This document shows positions 8,670 through 17,989 of a stretch of DNA of 64,000 nucleotides, in pieces (position 1 is the first letter of the stretch; each line of letters begins with the position of its first letter). The position numbers were made by a program, and so were the translations under genes. The notes under the pieces were generated by a model. It saw nothing but the letters and a program-made list of their open reading frames with translations, searched no databases and was not told the origin of the DNA. The stretch is from Pseudomonas sessilinigenes (GTDB lineage: Bacteria; Pseudomonadota; Gammaproteobacteria; Pseudomonadales; Pseudomonadaceae), in the NCBI RefSeq assembly GCF_003850565.1, contig NZ_CP027706.1, positions 3,286,001 to 3,350,000 of the forward strand. The letters are read 5' to 3'.

Positions 8670-10031
8670 ATGGCAAACAAACTCCTGAGCTCGCGCCAGA
8701 TATCGTTCATGGCTCTGGGCATGTCCATCGGCGTAGGGCTCTTCCTGGGCTCGGCCTCGGCCATCAAGTCCGCGGGCCCCTCGGTCCTCCTGGCTTACAT
8801 CCTCAGCGGAGGGATCATCTATCTGATCATGCGGGCACTGGGCGAAATGACCGTGCACAACCCGGTATCCGGCTCCTTTGCCGCTTATGCCCATGAATAC
8901 CTGGGGCCTTATGCCGGGTTCCTCTCCAGTTGGAACTACTGGATCCTGATGGTTGGGGTTGGGGTCGCGGAGTCCACGGCGGTGGGCATCTACATGAAGA
9001 CCTGGTTCCCCGAGGTGCCGCAGTGGCTGTGGGTCGGCGCCTCGATCGCTTCGATCTGTGCGCTGAATCTGCTGGCAGTGCGGGCCTTCGGTGAAGTCGA
9101 GTTCTGGTTCGCCCTGATCAAGGTCGCGACCATCCTCGCCCTTGTCGCCGGTGGCTGCATGATGATCGTCTTCGGTTGGGGCAACGACGGCGTGCCCCTG
9201 GGGCTGTCGAACCTATGGCAACACGGCGGCTGGTTTCCCAACGGCGCGAGCGGCTTGCTGGTGGCGCTGCCCATCGTCGCCTATGCTTTTGCCGGCGCGG
9301 AGATGATCGGTATCGCCGCCGCCGAATCGGACAATCCGCGCAAGACCATTCCACGAGCCATCAACTCGGTGGTGTGGCGCATCCTGCTGTTCTACGTGGC
9401 GGCGATCGCAGTGATCCTGGCGATCTATCCGTGGAATCAGATCGGTACCCAAGGTAGCCCGTTCGTCACGACCTTCGAGCGCCTGGGCATTCGCCAGGCG
9501 GCGGGCATCATCAATTTCGTGGTGATCACCGCCGCGTTGTCCAGCTTCAACTGCATCCTGTTCAGCGGTGCGCGCATCCTCAAGAAGCTGGCCGACGAAG
9601 GGCAGGCGCCGCGCCTGTTCCAGAAGGTCCGGGCCAATGGCATCCCGGCGCGTGCGGTCTTCGCCACCGTGGCCTGCATGACTTTTGGCGTGGTGCTCAA
9701 CTATGTGGTACCCGACCAGGCGTTCGGCTACATGATGTCGCTGCTGGCATTCAACGTGGCCTCGACCTGGGGCATGATCGCCGCGACCTACCTGGCGTTC
9801 CAGAAGCGCGGCAAGCGCGAAGGCTGGGTCTGCGAGTTTCCCCTGCCGTTGTCCCGGGTAGCGCCGGCTGCTTGTCTGCTGTTCGTCGGCTTCGTCGTGT
9901 TCATGCTGGGCTACGAATCCGAGACTCGGGTTTCGCTGTATGCCGGGGCCGTCTGGACGCTGTCGATCTCGATCCTCTATGTCTTGAACTGCCGCGGCAT
10001 GAAAGCGCGGGCCGTCTCTGCCCAAGCCTAA
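8670..10031 (+). CDS. Amino acid permease, APC superfamily (AAT family)
   Basis: The 453-residue protein has about 12 predicted membrane helices and AAT-family signatures: ISFMALGMSIGVGLFLGSASAIKSAGPS at the first helix, ALGEM after helix 2, and SFAAYAHEYLGPYAGF. These proteins are proton-coupled amino-acid importers in the inner membrane. It is followed only 9 bases later by a DadA-like oxidoreductase, which suggests that import and oxidation of one amino acid are coupled. Control by the upstream XRE-cupin protein is inferred. The substrate is not determinable. Confidence 0.92.
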   Translation: MANKLLSSRQISFMALGMSIGVGLFLGSASAIKSAGPSVLLAYILSGGIIYLIMRALGEMTVHNPVSGSFAAYAHEYLGPYAGFLSSWNYWILMVGVGVAESTAVGIYMKTWFPEVPQWLWVGASIASICALNLLAVRAFGEVEFWFALIKVATILALVAGGCMMIVFGWGNDGVPLGLSNLWQHGGWFPNGASGLLVALPIVAYAFAGAEMIGIAAAESDNPRKTIPRAINSVVWRILLFYVAAIAVILAIYPWNQIGTQGSPFVTTFERLGIRQAAGIINFVVITAALSSFNCILFSGARILKKLADEGQAPRLFQKVRANGIPARAVFATVACMTFGVVLNYVVPDQAFGYMMSLLAFNVASTWGMIAATYLAFQKRGKREGWVCEFPLPLSRVAPAACLLFVGFVVFMLGYESETRVSLYAGAVWTLSISILYVLNCRGMKARAVSAQA

Positions 10032-10040
10032 GGACCTGAC

Positions 10041-11324
10041 ATGCATATCATCGTTGTAGGCGCCGGTGTCACCGGGGCCGCCACCGCACTGGCGCTGATT
10101 GGCGAGGGCCATAGCGTGGAGATCATCGAGGCCGCGCCAGCCCCCGCGACCGGTGCCAGCTTCGCCAATGCCGGCCTGGTATCCCCCGGCCACTGCTTTA
10201 GTTGGGCCGAGCCGGGTGTGGTGAGCGTCGCGTTGAAGTCCCTCCTGGGCTTTGGCGACGGTTTTGGCATTCATGGTCCCTGGACCGGCGCCCTTGCAAG
10301 ATGGGCGACCCTGTTCGCCCGCGAGGCGAGGCCTGAACGCTGGCTGGCCAATTCCAGGGCTGCTTTGGCCCTGGCCGGTTACTCTCGTGACTTGCAGTTC
10401 AGTGCGAACCTAGTCCTACCCAAAAGCTACGGCGGTCGACAGGACGGCATTCTTTATCTGTACGGCCAGGGGCAGGAGCCCGGTCCCCAGGACGCCAGCT
10501 TGCTGCAAGAGGCAGGAGAGTCGTTCCGCGAACTGGATGCCGCCATGCTACTGGAACGCGAGCCGTTGTTGCGCAGTGCGCGGGTGACCTTCGCCAAGGG
10601 TGTCTATTGTCCGGGAGACGGCACCGGGGATGCGGCGCGCTATACCGCGGCGGCACTCGAGCAGGCCGTGGCGCAGGGCGCGGTAGTGCGTTTTGCCGAG
10701 AAGGTGTTGGGGTTCGACATTAGCCATGGCGTCGCCAGGGCCGTGCACACCAACCACGGCGAGAGGCGCGGCGATGCGATTGTCGTCAGCGCCGGCCTGG
10801 CTTCGCGTAGGTTATTGGCGCCCATCGGCTTGCACCTGCCGATCCATCCCGTCACCGGCTATTCGATTTCCTATCGGCAAGGTGGCCAAGCGCGACCGAG
10901 CGTGGGGGCGGTATCGATTGCGCACAAGGTGGCCTGGGCCGCGTTTGACGACACACTGCGTTTCACTGGTTTCGCCGATGTGGGGATTCCCAGCGATTCG
11001 ACGGTGGCCAAGCGCTTTGCCGCACTGCAACGCTTCGCCGCCCAGGTTTGCCCGGATATCGAGGCCCTGGCGCCGCAGAAGTGGGTCGGGCAGCGCCCGA
11101 TGACCCCGGACAACCTGCCGTTCCTTGGCACCAGTCCGGTCCGCAACCTGCTGCTCAATTGTGGCCATGGCGCCATGGGCTGGACCATGGCCTGCGGTTC
11201 GGCACGGATCGTCAGCGACTTGATCGCCGTACGCCGGCCAGCCCTCGACCTGCAACCCTACCAGTGGGATCGCTACAGGTTGCTGGGCCGACGTCCGCGT
11301 CAGCCGCGGTCCAGTTCCAGGTAG
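10041..11324 (+). CDS. FAD-dependent D-amino-acid dehydrogenase-like oxidoreductase
   Basis: The 427-residue protein begins with an FAD-binding Rossmann motif (MHIIVVGAGVTGAATALALIGEGHSVEIIE) and contains GASFANAGLVSP and a C-terminal GHGAMGWTMACGSARIVSDLI. Both are typical of DadA-like D-amino-acid dehydrogenases of the DAO family. DadA oxidises D-amino acids to 2-oxo acids and passes electrons to the respiratory chain. It sits 9 bases after the permease in an apparent operon. Its last 25 bases overlap the 3' end of the convergent isocitrate-lyase/PEP-mutase-like gene. Confidence 0.88.
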   Translation: MHIIVVGAGVTGAATALALIGEGHSVEIIEAAPAPATGASFANAGLVSPGHCFSWAEPGVVSVALKSLLGFGDGFGIHGPWTGALARWATLFAREARPERWLANSRAALALAGYSRDLQFSANLVLPKSYGGRQDGILYLYGQGQEPGPQDASLLQEAGESFRELDAAMLLEREPLLRSARVTFAKGVYCPGDGTGDAARYTAAALEQAVAQGAVVRFAEKVLGFDISHGVARAVHTNHGERRGDAIVVSAGLASRRLLAPIGLHLPIHPVTGYSISYRQGGQARPSVGAVSIAHKVAWAAFDDTLRFTGFADVGIPSDSTVAKRFAALQRFAAQVCPDIEALAPQKWVGQRPMTPDNLPFLGTSPVRNLLLNCGHGAMGWTMACGSARIVSDLIAVRRPALDLQPYQWDRYRLLGRRPRQPRSSSR

Positions 11325-12151
11325 TGGCGGGTGCGCACAATCTCCTCGCGTTCCTTGAAGCTGGTGAGCCGGCTGGCCAGGGCCGAGCTGTCGCCGGTGC
11401 TGCGGATCTGCGCCAGCACCTGCTGCGTCGCATGGATCGCTGCGCGCTGCAGGTCGGAAGGAATGATGATGAGCTGATAGCCCAGTGCTGCCAGCTCCGC
11501 GGCCGGCATCATGGGCGTCTTGCCGCCATGGAACATGTTGATCAGCTTGGGGCCGGGGATGCGTGCGGCGATCTGCCGGATCTGCTCGACGGTCTCGGGC
11601 GCCTCGACGAAGATCATGTCCGCACCGGCGTCGATATAGCGCTGCGCGCGCTCCAGTGCCGCTTCGAACCCTTCCACGGCAATGGCATCGGTACGGGCGA
11701 TCAGCAAGAGGTCCGGATCGTCCAGGGCCTGGCGAGCCACACGGATCTTGCTGCACATCTGCGCGCTGTCGATCAGGGATTTGTCGTCCAGGTGCCCACA
11801 GCGCTTGGGAAACGACTGGTCTTCAAGGTGCAACGCCGCCACGCCCGCGCGTTCGAAGGCCCTTACGGTCCTGGCGACATTGGCGGTGCCACCGAACCCA
11901 GTGTCGGCATCGGCGATCACCGGCAGGGCGCAGCCGTCGACGATCTTTTCGACGCGCTCCAGGACTTCACTGAAACTCAGCAGGCCGATGTCCGGCAGGG
12001 CTGCGGAACGGGCAATGGCGCCGCCACTGGCATAGACCGCCGAGAACCCGGCCAACTCCACCAACCGGGCCGTAAGCCCGTCATAGGCACCCGGAGCGAC
12101 CAGGCATTCGCCAAGGGCTAGCAGGTCACGCAGTTTCTTCGTGCTTTTCAT
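11300..12151 (-). CDS. Isocitrate lyase/PEP mutase-superfamily enzyme
   Basis: The 283-residue product shows the superfamily TIM-barrel markers: APGAYDGLTARLVE, VYASGGA, PVIADADTGFGG (metal-binding Asp pair), LHLEDQSFPKRCGH (the catalytic-loop Cys in the KRCGH motif) and ARTDA. Members cleave C-C or P-C bonds (methylisocitrate lyase, oxaloacetate decarboxylase, carboxyvinyl-carboxyphosphonate mutase). The KRCGH loop supports a lyase rather than a mutase. ATG 12151 follows GGGAGG. The gene diverges from a LysR regulator and converges with the DadA-like gene, overlapping it by 25 bases. Confidence 0.85.
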   Translation of the reverse strand: MKSTKKLRDLLALGECLVAPGAYDGLTARLVELAGFSAVYASGGAIARSAALPDIGLLSFSEVLERVEKIVDGCALPVIADADTGFGGTANVARTVRAFERAGVAALHLEDQSFPKRCGHLDDKSLIDSAQMCSKIRVARQALDDPDLLLIARTDAIAVEGFEAALERAQRYIDAGADMIFVEAPETVEQIRQIAARIPGPKLINMFHGGKTPMMPAAELAALGYQLIIIPSDLQRAAIHATQQVLAQIRSTGDSSALASRLTSFKEREEIVRTRHYLELDRG

Positions 12152-12261
12152 GGGGCCTCCCAAGGTCGAACTGTCTTGTTCAATGGATGAGGCGAGCTTG
12201 GACTTGGCTAATGGCTATGTCTAATATTCTATTTATTCACTATTGGAACCTTTTACATTTC

Positions 12262-13155
12262 ATGGAACTCCGGCACCTGCGTTATTTCGTGGCCACAGCC
12301 CAGGCACAGAGCCTCACCAAGGCTGCACAGGCACTGCACATCGCCCAGCCACCGCTGGGCCAGCAGATACGTGCCTTGGAAGAAGAGATCGGCACGCCCT
12401 TGTTCCATCGCCAAGGCCGCGGGATAGTCCTGAGCGATGCTGGCAAGGTGTTCCTGGAGTGCGCCCGGGATATCCTGGCCCGCGCCGACGAAGCCAAGGG
12501 CAGGGCGCTACGGGCCGCGCGGGGCGAGATCGGCACCCTGACGCTGGGCTTTACCGAGTCGGCCTCGTTCAATGAGGGGATGACTTCGTTGCTCAGCCGC
12601 TACCAGCAACGCTACCGGCATGTGCAGATCAACCTGGTCGAGGGTAATAGTGAAACCCTGGTCAACCGCCTGCTGCTCAGGGAGATCGACGCTGCCATTG
12701 TCCGGCCGCCTTTTGCCGGAGTCGGCGATATCGCCTTCCAGGTGCTCAGCCAGGAGCCGCTCATGGTGGTGCTCCCTGATGGCCACGAGCTGCTGGAGCG
12801 CCAGGAGCTGAGCCTGGAGGACCTGCGTGACGAGCGCTTCATCCTCTATTCGCGCAAGTCCGGTTATGGCTTGAGCGCCGACATCGTCACCGAGTGTCGG
12901 GCCCGGGGATTCAACCCGAAGATCCATCAGCAGGCGCCACAGGTCTCGTCGGCGGTCAATCTGGTGTCGGCGGGCATGGGTATCGCGATCGTGCCGGCAT
13001 CCATGCAGAGAATGACGCGCCCCGGGCTCAACTTTCGCGCACTGGCGTTGGCCAGCCCGAGGGCGACCCTGGGCCTGGCCACACGCTCGGCGGCGCAGTC
13101 CGCGGTGATCGACGCTCTGCTGCAGTGTGCCCGGGACTACCTGGACGGTTGCTGA
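12262..13155 (+). CDS. LysR-family transcriptional regulator
   Basis: The 297-residue protein opens MELRHLRYFVATAQAQSLTKAA, the standard LysR helix-turn-helix start, with a co-inducer domain from about residue 90 (LTLGFTESASFNEGMTSLLS). It resembles the BenM/CatR-like or HcaR-like branch. ATG 12262 matches the family start; the 25 residues upstream (from 12187) do not. It diverges from the isocitrate-lyase/PEP-mutase-like gene across about 110 AT-rich bases, the usual LysR-target arrangement, so that gene is the probable target. Confidence 0.9.
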   Translation: MELRHLRYFVATAQAQSLTKAAQALHIAQPPLGQQIRALEEEIGTPLFHRQGRGIVLSDAGKVFLECARDILARADEAKGRALRAARGEIGTLTLGFTESASFNEGMTSLLSRYQQRYRHVQINLVEGNSETLVNRLLLREIDAAIVRPPFAGVGDIAFQVLSQEPLMVVLPDGHELLERQELSLEDLRDERFILYSRKSGYGLSADIVTECRARGFNPKIHQQAPQVSSAVNLVSAGMGIAIVPASMQRMTRPGLNFRALALASPRATLGLATRSAAQSAVIDALLQCARDYLDGC

Positions 13156-13214
13156 TCGATCCGACGGCCCGGCAGCGATATCATCAGCCCCCCCAATTGC
13201 CGTACTGGTGAGCC

Positions 13215-14135
13215 ATGGCTTTTCCGCCACTGAACAGCATCAAGGTCTTCGAGTCGGTCGCGCGCCTGGGCAACCTGGCGGCGGCAGCGGTCGAGCTGCA
13301 TGTGACGGCGGGAGCGGTGAGCCAGCAGCTCAAGACGCTACAGGGCGCCTTGGCCGTCGAGCTGTTCGAGAAGCGTGGCCGGCAACTGGTCTTGACCGAC
13401 GCCGGGCGAGTGTTCCATCAACGTATCGCCCATGCCCTGACGGATATCGGCGATGCGGTGGCGGTGTTGCAGGCTCCTGCGCAAGCGATGCCCGGCGTGA
13501 TCGAGCTGACCCTTTCCCTGCCACCGCTGGAGGGCATTGCCTGGCTGACTCCCGCGTTGTTCCACTTCATGGAGCAGAACCTCGGGGTCAAGCTCAAGGT
13601 CATCTCGGCCAGTTACTTCAACCAGGTCGATTGGCGCAAGGCCGATATCGCGGTGGTCTATGGTACGCCGCCCTGGTCGGGGTTCTGGTGGCGCTTGCTC
13701 CACGGCATTCGCCTGGCGCCGGTGTGCAGTGCGCAGTATCTTCGGGGCCCACGGGCCATCCGCAGCGTGGCGGATCTGGCCCGACATCGCCTGCTCCATG
13801 AGGACAACGGTGCCCAGTGGGGCCAGTGGCTGGCGGAAGCGGGGGCGACCCTGGGTGGATTGTCCGATGTCTATTTCGAAGATTTCGGCCTGGTGCTGCA
13901 GGCCGCCCGAGAGGGGTTTGGCGTAGCCCTCAGCGATGAGCTGGTCTCGGTCCGTGACCTTGAAGAAGGGCGACTGGTCGCCCCCCTGGCTATCTCGTCG
14001 GCTGCCGTGCACAACTACTACTGCGTTTGCGCCGAGAGCCAGCGAGCCCGCCCCGAGGTCATGGGACTGATCGAGTGGCTGGCCAGCACCGTGCAGTCCC
14101 GGGCATCGAGCTCCGACTGGGCGCAGGATCAGTAG
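13215..14135 (+). CDS. LysR-family transcriptional regulator (GcvA-like)
   Basis: The 306-residue protein starts MAFPPLNSIKVFESVARLGNLAAAAVELHVT, a GcvA-type winged helix, followed by a LysR substrate-binding domain (residues about 90-295). It lies 59 bases after another LysR gene on the same strand, and its last 7 bases overlap the end of the convergent metallo-hydrolase gene. Its targets cannot be assigned; GcvA-type proteins frequently control amino-acid or exporter genes, so the LysE gene at 15241 is one possibility. Confidence 0.9.
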   Translation: MAFPPLNSIKVFESVARLGNLAAAAVELHVTAGAVSQQLKTLQGALAVELFEKRGRQLVLTDAGRVFHQRIAHALTDIGDAVAVLQAPAQAMPGVIELTLSLPPLEGIAWLTPALFHFMEQNLGVKLKVISASYFNQVDWRKADIAVVYGTPPWSGFWWRLLHGIRLAPVCSAQYLRGPRAIRSVADLARHRLLHEDNGAQWGQWLAEAGATLGGLSDVYFEDFGLVLQAAREGFGVALSDELVSVRDLEEGRLVAPLAISSAAVHNYYCVCAESQRARPEVMGLIEWLASTVQSRASSSDWAQDQ

Positions 14136-15037
14136 CCAAACTCCCGGCCGTCGGTGAACTGGATTCCCGTCAGGATGCTGACGCCCTTGTCCACCTCGTG
14201 GAGCTTGGCCCGGCGGATGAGTTCGGGATCGGCAAATGCCTGGCCAGGGTCCTGGCCGGCACGGATTCGCTGCATGGCATCGCGGATCTTCACGACCTCG
14301 TCGCGATCCATGCGTGGCACCCGGTTGGGGTCATCACCGGCGTGAGCGCCATAAAGGACGGTGTCCTGGTCGATCGACTGCAAGGTCGCGTCAAGGGACG
14401 CCAGGTAGTCATCGAGGTTGCCGACCAGCAGCCAGGATGGGTAGAGATGGTCGCCGGTGAGCAGGATGTCATGGTTTTGGTCATACAGCATGACTTCATC
14501 CCGGGTATGCCCGGGGACACTGAGCATCCTCAGCTGCAGGCCGCCCAGGTCGATCACTTGTCCAGGCTGGATCAACCGTTCGACCTTGAAGGGGGGGAGC
14601 ACCAGATTGTCGAACTGGCCCAGGTGCACGGCTTCGGGAACCTGGTACAGGCCGTCGCTGCGTTGCAAGCTGCGGGTGAACGGCAGGTCGGGCAGGTAGA
14701 TGCTGCTGAAATGGGGCAGGCCCCCCAGATGATCGAAGTGCAGGTGCGAGGGCAGGACGGAGACCGGCTTGTCCGTCAGTTGGCCAATGACCTGGATGAT
14801 CTCTTCTCCCTGGTTGGCCCCGGCATCGAACATCAACGCCCGATCCTTGCCGATGAACAGGTAGGAGTAGTTCTTCTGGTAGTAGCCCGGCTCGCCCAGG
14901 GCATACAGGTGTTGGGCGAGGCGATGCACCACGAAACGGCCGGTTTGGCCGGCGTTATCGGCGCCATGGGCAAAGGCCGCGGCAAGCGCCAGGCCGATGC
15001 CGGCGAGCGCCCTGGGTAATCCTGCAAGTCTTGGCAC
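14129..15037 (-). CDS. Exported metallo-beta-lactamase-fold hydrolase
   Basis: The 302-residue product has an N-terminal signal-like segment (MPRLAGLPRALAGIGLALAAAFAHG, cleavage likely near residue 25). It has the zinc signature HLHFDH near residue 98, the VPGHT motif and a GDHLYPS segment. It is therefore a predicted periplasmic MBL-fold hydrolase, with no strong clue to the substrate. The 3' end overlaps the LysR gene on the other strand by 7 bases. A clear ribosome binding site was not identified; the start is chosen because it preserves the signal peptide. Confidence 0.85.
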   Translation of the reverse strand: MPRLAGLPRALAGIGLALAAAFAHGADNAGQTGRFVVHRLAQHLYALGEPGYYQKNYSYLFIGKDRALMFDAGANQGEEIIQVIGQLTDKPVSVLPSHLHFDHLGGLPHFSSIYLPDLPFTRSLQRSDGLYQVPEAVHLGQFDNLVLPPFKVERLIQPGQVIDLGGLQLRMLSVPGHTRDEVMLYDQNHDILLTGDHLYPSWLLVGNLDDYLASLDATLQSIDQDTVLYGAHAGDDPNRVPRMDRDEVVKIRDAMQRIRAGQDPGQAFADPELIRRAKLHEVDKGVSILTGIQFTDGREFGY

Positions 15038-15240
15038 GGTTGTGCTCCTGGTACTGGCCCGGACATCGGGCTTGATGGGGCGCCCATGTAATCCGAGCGC
15101 CGCGAGCCGCTACAAGCCATATGTTCTCAAGCAGCATGCTGCAGTTTTACTAAAGCGTGGAGCCGAGAGGGGCATTGATCCAGTGGCCGGCTCAATGCGA
15201 GGATCCGGGACCACATGACAGTGCCTGGGAGATTTCACAC

Positions 15241-15852
15241 ATGAGCGTGACGGCTTCAATCTGGTTCTTCGCCGTGCCATTCGCGATTGCGGCGGCTATT
15301 CCCGGTCCTGCCCAGGCAGCGATGTTGGGGCAGGTGGTCGCCCGTGGGGCCAGGTCGACCTTGCCTTTCATCGGCGGCATGGTCATGGGCAACGCACTGT
15401 GGTTGCTGGTCGCCACCCTGGGGCTGGCCGCACTGGCGTTACGCTTCGAATACCTGTTCATCGCCGTGAAATGGCTCGGCGTGGCCTTCATCCTGTTCAT
15501 CGCCTGGAAACTGTGGTCGAACAACACCGCACAACCCCAGGAACCACCGCAGCGTTCGGCCAGCCGAGGTTTGCTTGCCGGTGCGCTGCTGACCTTGAGC
15601 AACCCCAAGGCCGTGGTGTTCTTCGGTGCCGTGTTGCCCCATGCATTCGACCTGACGACGTTGTCCTGGTCCGAAGTGATCTTCATTACCGCACTGGGCG
15701 TCGGTATCGACCTCAGTATCCAACTGGCCTACCTGCTGGCCGGAGCGCGGCTCAAGCGGGCGATCCAGTCGCCCAGGGCCATGCGGCGCCTGAACCGGAC
15801 CTCGGCCGGGGTCATGACCGGCTGTGCCGGCTGGATGGCGATCTCACGCTGA
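15241..15852 (+). CDS. LysE/RhtB-family amino acid exporter
   Basis: The 203-residue membrane protein has about six hydrophobic helices and LysE-family markers: FAVPFAIAAAIPGPAQAAML in the first helix (the PGP motif) and TLSNPKAVVFFGAVLP in the middle. The family exports amino acids and related metabolites from the cytoplasm. ATG 15241 is preceded by GGGAG at about 8 bases. It appears monocistronic, and its neighbours do not define the substrate. Confidence 0.9.
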   Translation: MSVTASIWFFAVPFAIAAAIPGPAQAAMLGQVVARGARSTLPFIGGMVMGNALWLLVATLGLAALALRFEYLFIAVKWLGVAFILFIAWKLWSNNTAQPQEPPQRSASRGLLAGALLTLSNPKAVVFFGAVLPHAFDLTTLSWSEVIFITALGVGIDLSIQLAYLLAGARLKRAIQSPRAMRRLNRTSAGVMTGCAGWMAISR

Positions 15853-16053
15853 AGCGGATGCAGTGCCTGGTCGGTAGAGGACCATCGGCATGACAGGGAT
15901 TGGCCCGTGGTGCCGGATGGGGCCGTGCAAGCTGTGTCGCGAGTTGCAACACAGCTGTTTGAGCTGGCGTATCGCCGGCTGATGGCAAAGTGTGTATAAA
16001 GCTTGGCCCGAAGGGCAGCACTCCATGCCCGCGCCAAAGGAAAAACTCCCTCC

Positions 16054-16650
16054 ATGCATCGGCTCCTGCCTCTCGTCCTGCTCCTGGCCCTTGCCGGGTG
16101 CGCTACCAAGCCTCCGGCAAACCCCGAAAATCTCTGCGAGATCTTCCGGGAAAAACCGAAGTGGCACGAAGCGGCGTTGAAGATGAACCAGCGCTGGGGC
16201 GCACCGATCCAGGTGCCCATGGCCATGATGTACCAGGAATCTTCCTTCAAGCACGACGCCTTGCCGCCGCGCTACTACTTCCTCGGGTTCATTCCCTGGG
16301 GCCGGGTCAGCACCGCCTACGGCTATGCCCAGGCCAAGGACGAGACCTGGGCCGACTACAAGAAGGATGCCGGTGGCTGGGGGGCGAGCCGCGACAACTT
16401 CGCCGATGCCCTGGATTTCATGGGCTGGTACATGCAGAAGAGCTACAACGTCAACCGCACCTCCAAGTGGGACGCCTACGGCCAATACCTGAACTACCAC
16501 GAGGGCTGGGGCGGCTATCGCAATCGCAGCTATGACGCCAAGCCGTGGCTCAAGACCGTTTCGCAGAAGGTCCAGGCTCGCGCTTCGCTGTTCGGTGCCC
16601 AGTACAAGAGCTGTGAGCAGGAACTGTCGCGCGGTGGCTGGTTCTGGTGA
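16054..16650 (+). CDS. Lipoprotein with lysozyme-like (SLT) transglycosylase features
   Basis: The 198-residue product has a lipoprotein signal (MHRLLPLVLLLALAGC, lipobox LAGC with Cys16). The mature part contains PMAMMYQESSFKHDA, in which the Glu within an ESSF motif is the expected catalytic acid of soluble-lytic-transglycosylase-like folds, and YHEGWGG later. It is probably an outer-membrane-anchored muramidase-like protein of about the size of known Pseudomonas putative transglycosylase lipoproteins. ATG 16054 is preferred because it gives an intact lipobox leader. Confidence 0.75.
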   Translation: MHRLLPLVLLLALAGCATKPPANPENLCEIFREKPKWHEAALKMNQRWGAPIQVPMAMMYQESSFKHDALPPRYYFLGFIPWGRVSTAYGYAQAKDETWADYKKDAGGWGASRDNFADALDFMGWYMQKSYNVNRTSKWDAYGQYLNYHEGWGGYRNRSYDAKPWLKTVSQKVQARASLFGAQYKSCEQELSRGGWFW

Positions 16651-16688
16651 CGTTACGACGCTGAGCCGAGGTTGCCGTTGGCGCCTGC

Positions 16689-17087
16689 CTAGGGCTCCAT
16701 AGCCACGCCGTAACAGCGGCCACTGGCGGAAAAGTCCCTGATCAGCCGCGCCTTGTCGACGATGGCCGAGAGGGTGCAACTGCCCGGATGGTTGACATCG
16801 TCCCAGTAGTTGGTATTGACCATCACGTTGCCTTGCATTTCGCTGGTGCTGCCGACCACTTCCTTGCTCACGTAGCTGGTATTGCGATACCACTGCATCG
16901 TCACCAGGCTGCGGTCGGCGGAGGGTTGCATGTCCGTGGGAGGACCGAGGAACTGGATGATTTCCTTCGCGTCGCGACCGTTCCAATGATGGCTGGCCTG
17001 CAGTTCCGGCAGGCTCTTGCAACCGGCCAGCAGTGATAGGAGCAGCGCCGGGAGCAGTCGGTAGCGGATCATTGTCGTGGATTTCAT
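16689..17087 (-). CDS. Small predicted lipoprotein of unknown function
   Basis: The 132-residue product begins [23 protein letters not shown], a lipoprotein signal with Cys23. The rest ([32 protein letters not shown]..., two later Cys residues) resembles SmpA/OmlA-like small outer-membrane lipoproteins only loosely. Its ATG overlaps the TGA of the upstream gene by 4 bases (ATGA), so the two are translationally coupled. An open frame extends further upstream to 17393 but lies inside the neighbouring gene. Confidence 0.75.
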   Translation of the reverse strand: MKSTTMIRYRLLPALLLSLLAGCKSLPELQASHHWNGRDAKEIIQFLGPPTDMQPSADRSLVTMQWYRNTSYVSKEVVGSTSEMQGNVMVNTNYWDDVNHPGSCTLSAIVDKARLIRDFSASGRCYGVAMEP

Positions 17088-17650
17088 GGCGCGCTGTTGC
17101 CGAGCATCGTATCCAGGTCGCGCACTGCCTGGCTGTTGGCCTGGACGCCGCGCAGATGCATGAACATTTCCTTGACGGTGGCGACCATCTGCGCGTTGGT
17201 CATCTTGCCCAGTGGCAGCATCTGGTTGTTGCTGCGATTGCCGGGGGCACAGACGAAGGCAAAGGTACGCTGGAGCCAGTAGTCGGATTTCGCCGGGTCG
17301 ATCCAGCCCTTGATAGTCGTCACGTCCTTGATGGCGTAGTCGAGGCGGCTCATGGCCCTGGCGCTGTCGAAACGCACCTGGCGTTCCTTGCATTTGTACT
17401 GGATCTCGTAGACCGCAAGTTCCGGCATCCTCCGGTCCTCGAAAATCTGCATCATCATGGCCAGCTGCACACCTTTGGGTTGTTGCTGGATGGCATCGGC
17501 ATTGGCGATGAAGATTTCGTTGTTATAACGCTCGCCCTTGCCGTAGACGATCCAGTAGTCCCCGGTACCCTGGGCCAGGGCGGCGGTGCTGGTGCACAGC
17601 AAACCGAGTGATAACAGCACCTGCCTGGCGCAGCGCAGTGGGCTCTCCAT
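17084..17650 (-). CDS. Exported protein of unknown function
   Basis: The 188-residue product has a Sec signal peptide ([26 protein letters not shown], cleavage after residue 26) and a mature region with four Cys residues. I do not recognise the family. It is the first gene of a two-gene operon with the small lipoprotein (ATGA overlap at 17084-17087). GGAAC lies 9 bases upstream of the chosen ATG, and an ATG at 17698 would precede the signal peptide with 16 unrelated residues. The product is probably periplasmic. Confidence 0.75.
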   Translation of the reverse strand: MESPLRCARQVLLSLGLLCTSTAALAQGTGDYWIVYGKGERYNNEIFIANADAIQQQPKGVQLAMMMQIFEDRRMPELAVYEIQYKCKERQVRFDSARAMSRLDYAIKDVTTIKGWIDPAKSDYWLQRTFAFVCAPGNRSNNQMLPLGKMTNAQMVATVKEMFMHLRGVQANSQAVRDLDTMLGNSAP

Positions 17651-17989
17651 GATGTTTCGTTCCTTGATTGATGAATCGTCGGTCCATCGACCGCGCAAGT
17701 AGATAACTATAGTCAGGCGCCAGGATACCGGTCGATTAGGGCAGATGTGCTAATAGCCCATGGCTGCCATGGATGGCTCGCGTTGTGCCCAGGAACAGTT
17801 CGCCAGGTGAACGACGGCCACGCCCTGGGCTTGCCTGGAGCGCCAGGTGCGAAGTGACGGTAATTATCGGTGCCGGAGTGCAAGAGGCTTGCCGGGTTGG
17901 CGATGCACTTGCCGCAAGGCAAGTGCAGGCCAAGGTGGAGCGGGGTGGCCGGAATACTCAACCGGTGAACCGGCCGTCCCAGGTGGCTA
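17651..17989. other. Intergenic between phzH end and exported-protein gene
   Basis: This is 339 bases with no convincing gene. It should hold the 3' end signals of the phenazine operon (minus strand) and the promoter of the 17650 gene. One strong hairpin is visible at 17905-17926. Confidence 0.5.
17905..17926. terminator. Hairpin downstream of phzH, possible terminator
   Basis: A perfect 9-bp stem (GCACTTGCC / GGCAAGTGC) closes a GCAA tetraloop about 64 bases beyond the phzH stop codon. No T tract follows on the minus strand, so rho-independent termination is not assured; it may instead be an RNA-stabilising or REP-like hairpin. Confidence 0.4.

Noticed and set aside
17088..17393. Longer version of the small lipoprotein (234 residues)
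   Set aside because: The upstream part is antiphase to the exported-protein gene on the same strand, and the lipoprotein signal begins exactly at ATG 17087.
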